From NCBI GenBank assembly GCA_022841705.1, contig JALHQZ010000002.1, forward strand, positions 1,488,001-1,552,000: a stretch of DNA of 64,000 nt. Direction: 5' to 3'. A program made the position numbers and the translations under genes. The notes beneath the pieces were generated by a model. That model searched no databases, was not told the DNA's origin, and was given only the letters and a program-made list of their open reading frames with translations. Origin of the DNA: Pirellulales bacterium (GTDB taxonomy: Bacteria > Planctomycetota > Planctomycetia > Pirellulales > Lacipirellulaceae). Positions 9,501 to 18,112 of this stretch are shown in pieces. How positions within the stretch are numbered: position 1 is the first letter of the stretch; the number at the start of each line of letters is the position of its first letter.

Positions 9501-11158
9501 ACTCGCAAGCCGCCACCATCCTGGGTGGCGAGGTACACACCGTACAGCCCGCGATCGGGAATCGTGCCGCCGTTAAGAATCGCCAGCCGCTGTGCGCCTT
9601 TACGAGCAGAAACCACGCCCGCAAGCCGATCCCAGGTGACCCGCGGCCGCAGCTCAGCAAAATCGTCCGCCGGGTAGCGGCCGCTGAGCATGTCGAGCAC
9701 CCCCTCGAAACTCGAACGCGGCAGTTCGTGATATGGCGCCGCCCGGCGAATCAGCGCGTACAGCTGATCGACCGACTGAGATTCGAGCGCCACCATCGCG
9801 ACGATTTGCTGCGCAACGATGTCGAGACAGTTGCGCGGGTAGCGCGTGGTTTCCACCTGGTTGGCGAGCATCCGCTCAGCCGCGGCGGAGGCGGCCAGCA
9901 AATCGCCGCGGTACTTCGGAAAGATGACGCCGCTCGACGTGGCGCCGACATGGTGCCCGGCGCGGCCGATGCGCTGCAGGCCCGACGCAACCGACGGCGG
10001 CGCTTCGATTTGAATCACCAGATCGACGGCGCCCATGTCGATGCCGAGCTCCATCGACGACGTGGCGACAATCGCCGGCAGGGTTCCTTGCTTGAGCCTG
10101 TCTTCGATCTCCGTGCGCTTCGCCCGCGCGACCGAACCGTGATGCGCAAGGGCCAGTTCTTCGCCGGCCGCTTCGTTGATCGCCGCGGCGAGGCGTTCCG
10201 CCAACCGGCGGCTGTTGACAAAGACCATTGTCGAGCGCCGGCCGCGAATCAGCTCCACCAGTCGCGGGTAGATGGCGGGCCAGATGGACGCGAGCTGCGG
10301 CGCCGCCGAAGTGGCGCCCGACTGGATTTCGAGCGGCTTGCCGAGCGCCGCCATGTCCTCGACCGGCGTTTCGATCCGCAGGTCGATCCGCTTCGGCTCG
10401 CTGGCGTCGATGATTTCGACCGGCCGCGGCACGGGATGCGAGTTGGGCTTGGCCTCGCACTCGGCGCCGCCGAGCAAGCGTGCGATTTCTTCCAGCGGTC
10501 GCTGCGTGGCCGAGAGGCCAATGCGCTGGAGCGGCGGCGCTTCGGGGTGCTTTTCGCGCCGCAGTTGTTCGAGCCGTTCGAGTGTGAGGAACAGATGCAC
10601 CCCGCGCTTGGTGGCGGCCATCGCGTGGATTTCGTCGATGATGACCGTTTCGACGCCCGCCAAAATTGACCGCGATTTCGACGTGAGCAGCAGGTACAGC
10701 GACTCCGGCGTGGTGATGAGAATCTCCGGCGGATGCCGGACGATTTCCCGCCGATCGGCCGCCGACGTATCGCCCGACCGCACGGCAACTTCGGGGACGA
10801 CAATCGTTTCCCCCGTGCGCTGCGCGATGGTTTGAATCCCCACCAGAGGCGCCCGCAGGTTGCGATCGACGTCTACGGCGAGCGCCTTCAGCGGCGACAC
10901 ATAGAGAACCTTTACTCCCCGCGCGTGCGGCGCGTCTGCTTGCGGCTTGTCCCGTGGAAACGCGAGTCGATCAATCGCCGCCAAAAACGCCGCGAGCGTC
11001 TTCCCCGACCCGGTGGGCGCCAGCAAAAGCGCACTCTTCCCACTCGCAAGCACCGGCCACGCCATGCGCTGCACGCGCGTGGGCGTCTCGAGCGCCTCCG
11101 TAAACCACGTGCGCGTGGTGGCGTGAAAAACGGCAAGGGGGTCTGCGTCTTCAGTCAT
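6575..11158 (-). CDS. lhr: Lhr-type ATP-dependent DNA/RNA helicase (large helicase-related)
   Basis: This 1527-residue superfamily-2 helicase is the size of full-length bacterial Lhr. Walker A APTGSGKT is at residues 47-54. Walker B DEIH (in VIIDEIHAMA), the SATQRP motif and the motif VI stretch QRIGRAGHH follow in order. Beyond the RecA-like core come the winged-helix and Lhr-specific region, then a long C-terminal extension including FSRGGLWQRR-type basic patches. Lhr translocates 3'-5' on single-stranded DNA, unwinds RNA:DNA hybrids and is linked to DNA repair. It is transcribed alone, with palindromic repeats on both sides. The long antisense frames inside it are composition shadows. Confidence 0.93.
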   Translation of the reverse strand: MTEDADPLAVFHATTRTWFTEALETPTRVQRMAWPVLASGKSALLLAPTGSGKTLAAFLAAIDRLAFPRDKPQADAPHARGVKVLYVSPLKALAVDVDRNLRAPLVGIQTIAQRTGETIVVPEVAVRSGDTSAADRREIVRHPPEILITTPESLYLLLTSKSRSILAGVETVIIDEIHAMAATKRGVHLFLTLERLEQLRREKHPEAPPLQRIGLSATQRPLEEIARLLGGAECEAKPNSHPVPRPVEIIDASEPKRIDLRIETPVEDMAALGKPLEIQSGATSAAPQLASIWPAIYPRLVELIRGRRSTMVFVNSRRLAERLAAAINEAAGEELALAHHGSVARAKRTEIEDRLKQGTLPAIVATSSMELGIDMGAVDLVIQIEAPPSVASGLQRIGRAGHHVGATSSGVIFPKYRGDLLAASAAAERMLANQVETTRYPRNCLDIVAQQIVAMVALESQSVDQLYALIRRAAPYHELPRSSFEGVLDMLSGRYPADDFAELRPRVTWDRLAGVVSARKGAQRLAILNGGTIPDRGLYGVYLATQDGGGLRVGELDEEMVFETHAGDIFLLGASSWRVTEITHDRVLVTPAPGEPGKMPFWRGDGPGRPLEFGRAIGELTDRIANDPAEAPNYLQQQCGLDPLASGNLVRYVTDQLVATEQAPGAKTIIIESFLDELGDWRSLILSPFGSRVHAPWAIAVGAKLRAEVQSEVDFQWTDDGLTFRLPFGDRPPPVELLLPSPDEIEDLVVNEVGSSAMFAARFRENAARALLLPRRQPQRRTPLWMQRRKSAELLSVASQHEQFPILLETYRECLRDVFDVPGLKGLLGDIQKQQIRVHQVETSTPSPFAATMLFNYAANYIYQGDTPLAERRAAALALDHAQLRELLGVADYRELLDADTIDEIVLGLQRLDERRVDGPDAVHDLLLHLGDLEEEEILARCAPAAVESGAGLEWIEQLLGHRRIVRVRIAGRRALIAAEDAARLREALGVALPPGLPEAFLTAPPDPVGDLISRYARTHGPFKVGQLAARLGLGEAVVTEVLTRLAQRGRVVSGDFSPGGDGHEWCDAGVLRRLKSKSLAKVRKAIEPAAPAAYARLLGVWQGITRPRRGLDGLLDAVEQLQGAALPASDWEEHVLPARVAAYTPGDLDELCTAGEVVWRGVEALGVEDGKISLFLADQVPLLAPLSLAVPEDDPVAEQIRALLAAKGAMFFDPLATAIGGFTHDVLAALWRLVWLGHVTNDTLTPLRSLRRRRKPTSDRRDRRRASRPLGRSFRSRRAARLPGTEGRWSLIDYAPDRCTATQRAAALAEQLLKRYGVLVRGAVSRELVEGGFAALYPLLRAMEDAGRVRRGYFVEGFGGAQFALAGADELLRAKPPAAEEAVPIVLAANDPANPYGAMLKWPEGTVDAMQLQRTTGARVVLHNGELIGYLNRSGRRLVTFLGEDQADAKLRAEKLATALATIADAGTPLLVESIDGQPAGQSPLAPDLARVGFLSTLKGMLRRTRAGAEPVVEELDDELVSDGTV

Positions 11159-11172
11159 TCTAAGAAAAATTT

Positions 11173-11290
11173 ACCACAGAGAGCACAGAGGACACGGAGG
11201 GAAGACGCGGAGAAAGAGGATAGGAAGAAATGGTCATCGCGGTTTCGTTATTGGACATTCTTCCTTTTCTTTCTCTGTGTCCTCTGTGGT
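11173..11290. repeat. ACCACAGAG-type inverted repeat between lhr and the trmH-like gene
   Basis: CACAGAGGACAC at 11184-11195 is exactly complementary to 11277-11288, and ACCACAGA at 11173-11180 to 11283-11290. The arms are built from repeated CAC/AGAG units and enclose about 80 nt of purine-rich then pyrimidine-rich sequence. The element occupies almost the whole gap. A second member of the same family is at 12867-13050. This family is widespread in environmental genomes and generates spurious HRGHRE-like peptides. Confidence 0.8.
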
Positions 11291-11302
11291 GAATCTTCAT
11301 TT

Positions 11303-12097
11303 CTATTTCCGTTGCCGGCGGGCTTCGTAAAACAGCACCGCCGCCGCGACTGATGCGTTCAAACTGTCGGCGAGGCCGAGCATGGGGAGCGAGAGCGGCG
11401 TGATGCTTGCTTCGTTCCATGCGGCGGAGAGGCCGTGGGCTTCGTTGCCGACCAGTACCGCCACGCCGCCGGTGAGGTTGGCATCGCTGTAGGACTCGCG
11501 CGCGTCGGGCCGCAAAGCATAACCGCGGATGGCGTGCCGGTGTAACCATGTGCAGGTCTCCGCAGCTGTCGCGACGGCGATATTTGGTTTGAAGACGGCG
11601 CCGACACTTGCGCGGATGGTGTTCGGGTTGAAGAGATCGATCACCGCGTCAGCGACGATGATCGCATCGACCCCGGCGCCATCGGCACTGCGGAGGATGG
11701 CGCCCAGGTTGCCTGGTTTTTCGCTCCCTTCGATCACGGCGATCAGCGGGTCGGCGGGGAGCGTGAGGTCCGCTAAGCCGCGTGCAGTGGTGCGGACGAC
11801 GGCGATCACGCCATCGAGCCGGTCGCCGTACGCTAAGCGCTCAAAAACTTCGGGCGTGACGGTGTACGTCCGCGAGTCGCCGAGAAGTTGCTCTGCGGTC
11901 GACTCGGCATCGGTCCCCCGCAGGAGTTCAGCGCAGACAAACGCCTCAACCAGCTCGGCGCCAGCAGCGAGGGCGCGCTGCGTCTCACGGGCGCCGTACA
12001 CCAGCGTTTGCCGGCGCGCCTCACGCTCGCCCCGATTGCGCAGTGCGGCGGCCTGCTTGATGCGGGGATTCTGCTTGCTGGTGATTGCCGGTGGCAT
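11303..12097 (-). CDS. TrmH/SpoU-family RNA 2'-O-methyltransferase
   Basis: The ATG at 12097 gives a 264-residue protein starting MPPAITSKQNPRIKQAAAL. Its N terminus is the substrate-binding L30-like domain. The SPOUT catalytic domain has motif 1 with IEGSEKPGNLGAILRSADGA, motif 2 LVGNEAHGLS and motif 3 LPMLGLADSLNASVAAAVLFYE, which form the knotted SAM-binding site. It should methylate a ribose 2'-OH in rRNA or tRNA; the exact nucleotide is not predictable. A longer frame upstream is rejected because the family N terminus matches this start. Confidence 0.9.
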   Translation of the reverse strand: MPPAITSKQNPRIKQAAALRNRGEREARRQTLVYGARETQRALAAGAELVEAFVCAELLRGTDAESTAEQLLGDSRTYTVTPEVFERLAYGDRLDGVIAVVRTTARGLADLTLPADPLIAVIEGSEKPGNLGAILRSADGAGVDAIIVADAVIDLFNPNTIRASVGAVFKPNIAVATAAETCTWLHRHAIRGYALRPDARESYSDANLTGGVAVLVGNEAHGLSAAWNEASITPLSLPMLGLADSLNASVAAAVLFYEARRQRK

Positions 12098-12219
12098 ACC
12101 GATATGATATGCGACGGGCTGGAAATAAAGGAGATCAGGGAGATGACGGGGGACGAGATTGCAATCGTCTCCCTCCCTCTTTCCTCCGTATTCATTCGCG
12201 TGCTTCGCCGTTCCAACCG

Positions 12220-12849
12220 CTACCGAACTTTTCGCCGCAGCAGCACGCCGTCTTGGCCGTGGTAGGTAAGCAGCAAGGCGCCCACCGCGGCGTACTCGGC
12301 GAACAGTTTGTAAACCATTTCTTCTTCGCCGGGCCAAGGATAGCTGAAGACGAGATCGAAGTCATCTGGCTCCAAATCGATCAGTTCGTACGCGCTGTGC
12401 TCATCGGTGCGGAGCCAGTTGATGTCGCGCTGTTCGTCGACCAGCTCTTCGCCCCCTTCGGGGATGAAACTGCCGGCGACAAACTCGGCTTCCACATCGT
12501 GGTCGGCGGCGAGCGCAGTGGAAACCTCCACCAGATCGGGTTCGATCTCGACGCCAATCGCATCGAACCCCTGCATCGCGGCCAGGCAGGTGGCCACCCC
12601 CACGCCGCTGCCCCATTCAACAAACCGATGCCCCGCTGCCAAGTTGAGGTCGGTGATCTGCGCGAGTGCCTGGTACACAAGCACGAAATCGCACGGCACG
12701 AATGCGGCGATGGGCGAATCGCGATGATCGTGAACGAACCGCTCGATCCGCAGGTCGGCATCATCCAAAAGTTTGATCACGCGCTTCGGCAATTTGGCCG
12801 GCGGCAAATCGAGGTCGATCAGGGCTAATCGCTTCGGACGAGATTTCAC
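12220..12849 (-). CDS. Class I SAM-dependent methyltransferase-like protein
   Basis: GTG at 12849 is chosen as start (then KSRPKRLALIDLD), giving 209 residues. The open frame upstream is only translation of an intergenic repeat. The glycine-rich FVEWGSGVGVATCLAAMQG and acidic AIGVEIEPDLV segments match motif I and post-I of Rossmann methyltransferases. A later FDLVFSYPWPGEEEMVYKLF resembles motif IV with a PWPG sequence. The substrate is unknown. The N-terminal half is charged and helical. It lies on the same strand as the trmH-like gene, about 120 nt upstream of it. Confidence 0.7.
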   Translation of the reverse strand: MKSRPKRLALIDLDLPPAKLPKRVIKLLDDADLRIERFVHDHRDSPIAAFVPCDFVLVYQALAQITDLNLAAGHRFVEWGSGVGVATCLAAMQGFDAIGVEIEPDLVEVSTALAADHDVEAEFVAGSFIPEGGEELVDEQRDINWLRTDEHSAYELIDLEPDDFDLVFSYPWPGEEEMVYKLFAEYAAVGALLLTYHGQDGVLLRRKVR

Positions 12850-12866
12850 GGCTAAACTACTGATTA

Positions 12867-13050
12867 ACCACAGAGAGCACAGAGAGGACGGAGGAAGAGG
12901 TAGAAAGGTGGAAGAGTAGAAGAGTAGAAGAGTAGAAGAGTTGTTGATGGGAACTTTTCTCTTCGAACCTTTGACCATTTAACCCTTCCCCCCTGCACCT
13001 CTCTCCCTTCTCCTTTCTTTACTCTGTGTTTCCTCCGTACCCTCTGTGGT
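12867..13050. repeat. Second ACCACAGAG-type inverted repeat with internal tandem repeat
   Basis: ACCACAGAG at 12867-12875 pairs with CTCTGTGGT at 13042-13050. Between the arms are about four copies of a 10-nt AGTAGAAGAG unit (12915-12944) and a pyrimidine-rich stretch (12985-13036). The element fills the gap between the methyltransferase-like start and the NagX-like stop. No gene is supported here, although frames run through it on both strands. Confidence 0.75.
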
Positions 13051-13079
13051 GATTCTTCTTTTTGTGTTTGACGCACCGC

Positions 13080-14279
13080 TCACACCCGCAGAACCCAGCC
13101 GCGGCGCCACATCAGCCATGCCACCAGCCACCAGAAGGCGACGGTGGCGAGCGAAAAACCGAGCGACGCCATTTTCGGCTCGCTGAGCCAACTGGTAAAG
13201 AGCGTCTGATAGAGCCATTTCTGCAGGGTGATTGCGCCTTCGCCGCTACCGACTTTAATCACCGTAAGCAGACGTGCGAGGAGGCCCGAACCGACGAACA
13301 CCGTAATGGGGTTGAGGCCGACAATTGCAAACGGCGCCGCAAGTTTTCGGGCGCCGAACAAATCGAACAGCGCGTAGCAGCCGGCCAGCGCTGCCATTGC
13401 CAGTCCGCCGGTCACGAGCACAAAACTGCTGGTCCACAGTTTCTTGTTCACCGGCATGCCAAGCGTGTGCCAGTATTCACCCGCGAAGTAGAGCACGCCG
13501 CCGATGAGCGCGAGCTTCAGCACCGTGGCCATGCTGCGCGGCCAGCGGTCGATGGCGAGGCCCACCCAGTAGCCGAGAAGCGCCGTGACGATCGCGGGCA
13601 GCGTGCTCAGCAAGCCTTCGGGGTCGGTTGGCTCATCGGTGGCGCCGGTCCACATATGCGCGGCGCCGATGGTTGCCAGGTCCACCACACGCACCATATT
13701 GCCGGTGGGTGAAAGGTTGCCGACGGGATCGCCCTTGTTCGGATGGTAATAGAGCAGCGTGGCGTACCCCGCGAGAATCAGCACCGCAGTGGCCAGTTGC
13801 CCGCGCCACCCAACATGCAGGGCGAGCAGCGACACCGCGAGGTACGCAAGCGCCAGCCGTTGCAGCACGCCCGGGATTCGCAGGTTCGAAATGTTGAAAT
13901 GTGAGAAATCACCGGCCAGCGCATAGTAGATGGCGCCACTCGCCGCGAGCAAGAGACCGAGCGCGAAGAGCACCACGGTGCGCTTAATGATCCGCCCGTA
14001 CACCGCCGCTGGAGGTTTAGCCCCTTCGCGATACTTTTTCATCGAGATCGCTACCGCGGTCCCCATGATGAATACAAACCACGGGAAGATGAGATCCGTG
14101 GGCGTCCAGCCGTGCCACTCGGCATGTTGTAGCGGGGCGTACATGGCGTCCCACGTGCCGGGGTTATTCACGGCGACCATCGCCAAGAGGGTGGCGCCCC
14201 GGAAAGCGTCGAGCGACAACAGCCGCTCGGGTTTGGCCGTCACATTCGTATCGTTCGCGGGCGCTGATTTCGTGGGCAT
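13080..14279 (-). CDS. NagX-like / heparan-alpha-glucosaminide N-acetyltransferase-like membrane protein
   Basis: This 399-residue protein has about ten predicted membrane helices. The N-terminal RLLSLDAFRGATLLAMVAVNNPG and the FPWFVFIMGTAVAIS segment are characteristic of the HGSNAT/NagX (DUF5009-like) acyltransferase group. Eukaryotic HGSNAT transfers an acetyl group across the membrane to terminal glucosamine of heparan sulfate. Bacterial relatives occur in sugar-utilisation loci. A role in modifying or using amino sugars is therefore inferred, not shown. The gene is divergent from a Gfo/Idh/MocA gene across an 89-nt promoter region. Confidence 0.8.
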   Translation of the reverse strand: MPTKSAPANDTNVTAKPERLLSLDAFRGATLLAMVAVNNPGTWDAMYAPLQHAEWHGWTPTDLIFPWFVFIMGTAVAISMKKYREGAKPPAAVYGRIIKRTVVLFALGLLLAASGAIYYALAGDFSHFNISNLRIPGVLQRLALAYLAVSLLALHVGWRGQLATAVLILAGYATLLYYHPNKGDPVGNLSPTGNMVRVVDLATIGAAHMWTGATDEPTDPEGLLSTLPAIVTALLGYWVGLAIDRWPRSMATVLKLALIGGVLYFAGEYWHTLGMPVNKKLWTSSFVLVTGGLAMAALAGCYALFDLFGARKLAAPFAIVGLNPITVFVGSGLLARLLTVIKVGSGEGAITLQKWLYQTLFTSWLSEPKMASLGFSLATVAFWWLVAWLMWRRGWVLRV

Positions 14280-14368
14280 AGGCCGTCGCCTTCTGACAAG
14301 GTATTTTAGGGGTTGATGCGATCCCCTCTTGCGACCAACAGTTTAACCTCTTTTTGGAACCTAGTGCG

Positions 14369-15529
14369 ATGGCGAAAACGGTGAATGTAGGGCTGGTGGG
14401 TTACAAATTCATGGGCAAGGCGCACTCGCAGGCCTTTCGCACGGCGGCGAAGTTTTTTGACCTGCCAGCCGAGCCCGTGATGAAGGCAGTCTGTGGCCGG
14501 GATGAAGCGGGCGTGCGCGAGTTCGCCAGCCGTTGGGGGTGGGAAAGCTATGAAACGAGTTGGGAGAAACTCGTCACCCGGTCCGACATCGATTTGGTAG
14601 ACATCGGCGCCCCTGGGCATATCCACCGCGACATTGCCGTGGCCGCCGCCAAGGCGGGTAAGCACGTCTATTGTGAAAAGCCGCTGGCGATGAATCTGGC
14701 CGAGGCGCGCGAAATGCTGACCGCCGTGCGCGCAGCGGGCGTGAAGCACATGGTCAATTTCAATTACCGCAAGTGCCCGGCGGTGTCGCTCGCCAAGCAG
14801 CTTATTAAGGAAGGACAGATCGGTGAAATTCGGCACGTTCGCTGCACCTATTTGCAAGACTGGCTGGTCGATCCGATGTTTCCGATGAACTGGCGGCTAC
14901 GGGCCGAGACGGCCGGCAGCGGCGCGCACGGCGACCTAGGCGCCCATAGCGTGGACCTGGCGCATTTTCTGGCAGGCGCCATTACCGAAGTGGTGGGCGA
15001 CAAGAAGACCTTTATCACCGAGCGCCCCGCTGAAGGAACGTCCTCAGGCCTGACTGCGGTTGCGGGCGAAGGAACTGAGCAGGTGACGGTCGATGATCAC
15101 ACGATGTTCCTCGCTCGTTTTGCCAATGGGGCCACCGGCACGTTTGAAGCGACGCGCCTGGCGCCGGGCCGCAAGAATTTTAATCGGATCGAAGTGAACG
15201 GCAGCAAGGGTTCGCTCGCATGGTGTTTCGAGGACCTTAACGTGCTGGAGTTCTTCTCGACGGCAGACCCCGGCAGCGCCCAAGGCTTCCGCAAGATCAT
15301 CGCCACCGAGGGTTCGCATCCGTACGTTGGCAACTGGTGGCCGCCGGGGCATATGCTCGGCTACGACCACGGTTTCTCGCACGCCGTGGTGGACCTAATG
15401 ACCGCCATCGGCAACGACGCCGCGGCCAGCCCCTGCTTCCTCGCCGGCGCCCGTTGCGTGGCGGTGCTCGAAGCGGTGGAGAAGAGCGCGGATACGGGGC
15501 GATGGCAGAGCGTGGAGAAGGTGGAGTAG
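14369..15529 (+). CDS. Gfo/Idh/MocA-family NAD(P)-dependent oxidoreductase
   Basis: The start is ATG 14369 (MAKTVNVGLVGYKFMGKAHSQ); an upstream TTG is less likely. The N-terminal Rossmann fold begins VGLVGYKFMGKAHSQAF, and the family motif CEKPLAMN lies near residue 100. The C-terminal alpha/beta domain contains GDLGAHSVDLAHFL, where the His is the usual catalytic or metal-site position. The 386-residue size is typical. Members oxidise or reduce sugars and inositols with NAD(P); the substrate cannot be named. There is no export signal, so it is cytoplasmic. Confidence 0.85.
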   Translation: MAKTVNVGLVGYKFMGKAHSQAFRTAAKFFDLPAEPVMKAVCGRDEAGVREFASRWGWESYETSWEKLVTRSDIDLVDIGAPGHIHRDIAVAAAKAGKHVYCEKPLAMNLAEAREMLTAVRAAGVKHMVNFNYRKCPAVSLAKQLIKEGQIGEIRHVRCTYLQDWLVDPMFPMNWRLRAETAGSGAHGDLGAHSVDLAHFLAGAITEVVGDKKTFITERPAEGTSSGLTAVAGEGTEQVTVDDHTMFLARFANGATGTFEATRLAPGRKNFNRIEVNGSKGSLAWCFEDLNVLEFFSTADPGSAQGFRKIIATEGSHPYVGNWWPPGHMLGYDHGFSHAVVDLMTAIGNDAAASPCFLAGARCVAVLEAVEKSADTGRWQSVEKVE

Positions 15530-15537
15530 CCGGGGAG

Positions 15538-15703
15538 GATTTGGGATGTGGGATTGAGGATTTGGGCATCGATTGGCCAACCGTACCGCTCGGTATCATG
15601 AACGCGTAGTGTGTCGATCCAGATTTGGCGTGAAGCATCGTCTTGCAGCAAATCGTCTTCGGAGATAATGAACTCTCGATCCCCAAATCCTACATCCCAA
15701 ATC
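15538..15703. repeat. GATTTGGGATGT inverted repeat filling the gap before yjbQ
   Basis: GATTTGGGATGT at 15538-15549 is exactly complementary to 15692-15703, with weaker extension on both sides (arms of quasi-tandem GGATTTGGG units). The left arm lies 8 nt after the preceding stop. The right arm ends 4 nt before the yjbQ ATG, removing any Shine-Dalgarno sequence. The enclosed 140 nt hold no convincing gene; a short minus-strand frame there is not supported. Confidence 0.75.
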
Positions 15704-15707
15704 CCTC

Positions 15708-16130
<423 letters not shown>

Positions 16131-16218
16131 ATCTGGGGGCGCCCCTTTTCGGCCGGTAGGCGGTTATACTGGGGAGCAGAAAACTTCTTCCAGTGAGTTC
16201 TCACCCCCCTGCCCTGCT

Positions 16219-17550
16219 ATGTCCTCTTCGCTCAATCGCCGCACTCTCCTTCGCCGCGCCACTACGGCCGGCGTGGCGCTCGCGCTACCGAAATGGTTTC
16301 TGGAAAGCTCCGTCGCCCCGGTCTCTGCCGCGGAGAAATCACCGAACGCTCGGCCGCGGATTGCGGTGGTGGGCTGCGGCGGAATGGGCATGTACGATGC
16401 GAACCTGGCTGTGCCGTTCGGCGACATTGTGGCGCTCTGCGATGTCGATGCCGGCCGCCTCGGCGAAGCGGCGAAGCTGTACCCCAAAGCGCAGTCGTTT
16501 TCCGACTATCGCAAGGTGTGCGATTTGAAAGAAGTCGACGCCATCATCAACGCCACGCCCGACCACTGGCACACGCTGGTGAATCTGCGCGCGATCGCCA
16601 GCGGCAAGGATGTCTATGCCGAGAAGCCCCTCACGATGACGATCGACGAAGGCAAGCGACTCGTCGCCGCGGTGAAGTCTAGCGACCGCATCCTGCAAAC
16701 CGGCAGCCAACAGCGCAGTAACAAGACGTTCCGCCTCGCGGTGGAGCTCGTCCGCAATGGCCGATTGGGTAAAATCCATCGCGTGCGGGTCTGGATTCCG
16801 CAAGGTCTGTACGGCGGGCCGTTTACCGTAAAGCCCGTGCCGCAGGAACTCGATTGGGACATGTGGCAGGGCCAAGTCGCCGCGACCGATTATGTGCCCG
16901 AGCGCTGCCATCGCACGTTCCGCTACTGGTACGACTACTCCGGCGGCACGATGACCGACTGGGGCGCCCACCATAATGACATCGCCCTGTGGGGTCTCAA
17001 TAAGGAAAACACCGGCCCCGTGAAGATTGAAGGCCGCGCGATGATTGCCCCCGTGCCCGGCGGCTACTCGGCTCCCAGCCGCTACCGCATTCGTTACGAG
17101 TACGAAGATGGCGTCGAACACCTCACCCATAGCACCAGCGCCAACGGCTGGGGCGGCGGCGTGGAGGGCGAACCAAAACCGGGCGAAAAGTACCACGGCG
17201 TGCAGTTCGAAGGCGAACACGGCTGGATCTACGTCTCCCGCGATCACGTGCTCGAAGCAAGCGACCCCGAGCTGATCGCCACGCCGCTCGAATCGAGCGC
17301 GACGCGCCTCCCGCCGATCGACGACCACATGGCGAACTTCTTCGAGTGCCTCGAAACGCGTAAACAACCGATCTGCCATGTCGAAATCGGCCACCGCAGC
17401 GCGACGGTCTGCCACCTCGGCGTCGCCGCGGTGAAACTCCGTCGCCCGCTGAAGTGGGACCCGGTGAATCAGGAGTTTATCGGTGATGCGGAAGCGAACG
17501 GGTTGCTGGCGCGCGAGCAGCGGAAGCCGTATTGTTACGAAGAGGCGTGA
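16219..17550 (+). CDS. Tat-exported Gfo/Idh/MocA-family oxidoreductase
   Basis: The 443-residue protein begins with a twin-arginine signal (SLNRRTLLRRATTAGVALAL) and an Ala-rich cleavage region near residue 38, so it is probably exported folded with its cofactor. The Rossmann motif is AVVGCGGMGMYDANLA and the family motif AEKPLTMT follows near residue 135. The C-terminal domain contains DYSGGTMTDWGAHHNDIALWGL, with the His pair typical of this secreted planctomycete-rich group. The substrate is unknown, probably a sugar. The pyrimidine-rich leader has no clear Shine-Dalgarno sequence. Confidence 0.88.
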   Translation: MSSSLNRRTLLRRATTAGVALALPKWFLESSVAPVSAAEKSPNARPRIAVVGCGGMGMYDANLAVPFGDIVALCDVDAGRLGEAAKLYPKAQSFSDYRKVCDLKEVDAIINATPDHWHTLVNLRAIASGKDVYAEKPLTMTIDEGKRLVAAVKSSDRILQTGSQQRSNKTFRLAVELVRNGRLGKIHRVRVWIPQGLYGGPFTVKPVPQELDWDMWQGQVAATDYVPERCHRTFRYWYDYSGGTMTDWGAHHNDIALWGLNKENTGPVKIEGRAMIAPVPGGYSAPSRYRIRYEYEDGVEHLTHSTSANGWGGGVEGEPKPGEKYHGVQFEGEHGWIYVSRDHVLEASDPELIATPLESSATRLPPIDDHMANFFECLETRKQPICHVEIGHRSATVCHLGVAAVKLRRPLKWDPVNQEFIGDAEANGLLAREQRKPYCYEEA

Positions 17551-17573
17551 GCGACAACCCTTGGACGTGACCG

Positions 17574-18095
17574 ATGCTCATCGAGAATTATTTGAATGTT
17601 CGTTCCGCTCATCCTTGGAATGGCTATACCACGGCCCAAGAGGCGGTTTCAATAGGAAAGAAAGACTTCGACGCGACGCAGGAAATCCCCGTCGTATCGG
17701 CGGGCATTGGTAAAGAAATAGTCGGCATCGCCTTCTCCGACACTTGGCTATCCCTTCTCTTCGGTGAGTATGATCGACTCACTCTAGCAGTAGACGATTA
17801 TCGCATCGTGGCAAGTAGCGTTGCGCTATCGGTAGTTGATACCGCGGATGTTAAGGCAAACCAGTTGCGACTAAGATTCGAGCCAACCGCTTATGCACCA
17901 GATGGGATAGTCTATGAATGGGATCGTGAGAAGTACCTTCTCGATCGCATCGGACAGCGTTTCCTTGGACTACAAATTTCCCAAGGGCAGTCTTACCTCT
18001 ACGTATCGCAACGAGAAGTTCTTACATTGTCGGTTCTTGAGATTTTGGGTGAAGATGGTGCACTGTCGCCATTGTTGATATGGGGAGAGCCGTGA
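17574..18095 (+). CDS. Hypothetical protein, 173 aa
   Basis: I do not recognise the family. The product has no signal or membrane segment. It looks like an alpha/beta protein with repeated strand-forming stretches (VVSAGIGKEIVGIAFSD, YLYVSQREVLTLSVLEIL). Codon use and base composition are clearly less GC-rich than in the genes on either side, similar to the 139-aa unknown at 5710-6129, which suggests acquisition. It lies 23 nt after the Tat oxidoreductase and converges with the CHAT gene 17 nt away. An immunity-like or orphan protein is possible, but unproven. Confidence 0.6.
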   Translation: MLIENYLNVRSAHPWNGYTTAQEAVSIGKKDFDATQEIPVVSAGIGKEIVGIAFSDTWLSLLFGEYDRLTLAVDDYRIVASSVALSVVDTADVKANQLRLRFEPTAYAPDGIVYEWDREKYLLDRIGQRFLGLQISQGQSYLYVSQREVLTLSVLEILGEDGALSPLLIWGEP

Positions 18096-18112
18096 TTTTA
18101 CGGAGCTACTCA

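Noticed and set aside
6710..10835. Long plus-strand frames opposite lhr (for example 7967-9436 and 9464-10669)
   Set aside because: They are antisense shadows of a GC-rich gene with full Lhr motifs on the minus strand. They are Arg/Ala/Pro/Gln-rich and have no domain.
11160..11549. Minus-strand frame with HHRGHRERKG-like peptide
   Set aside because: It is translation of the ACCACAGAG repeat plus part of the trmH-like gene in another frame.
12901..12945. Possible CRISPR array (repeated AGTAGAAGAG)
   Set aside because: It is a 10-nt tandem repeat without spacers inside a larger palindrome. No cas genes are present.
12850..12978. N-terminal extension of the methyltransferase-like gene
   Set aside because: It is entirely translation of the repeat (Ser/Leu/Phe-rich). 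The GTG at 12849 gives a sensible start.
15560..15690. Minus-strand short gene inside the GATTTGGG repeat (WIDTLRVHDTERYGWPIDAQ)
   Set aside because: The frame reads on through the repeat arm into the end of the Gfo/Idh/MocA gene, lacks a start context and matches no family I know.
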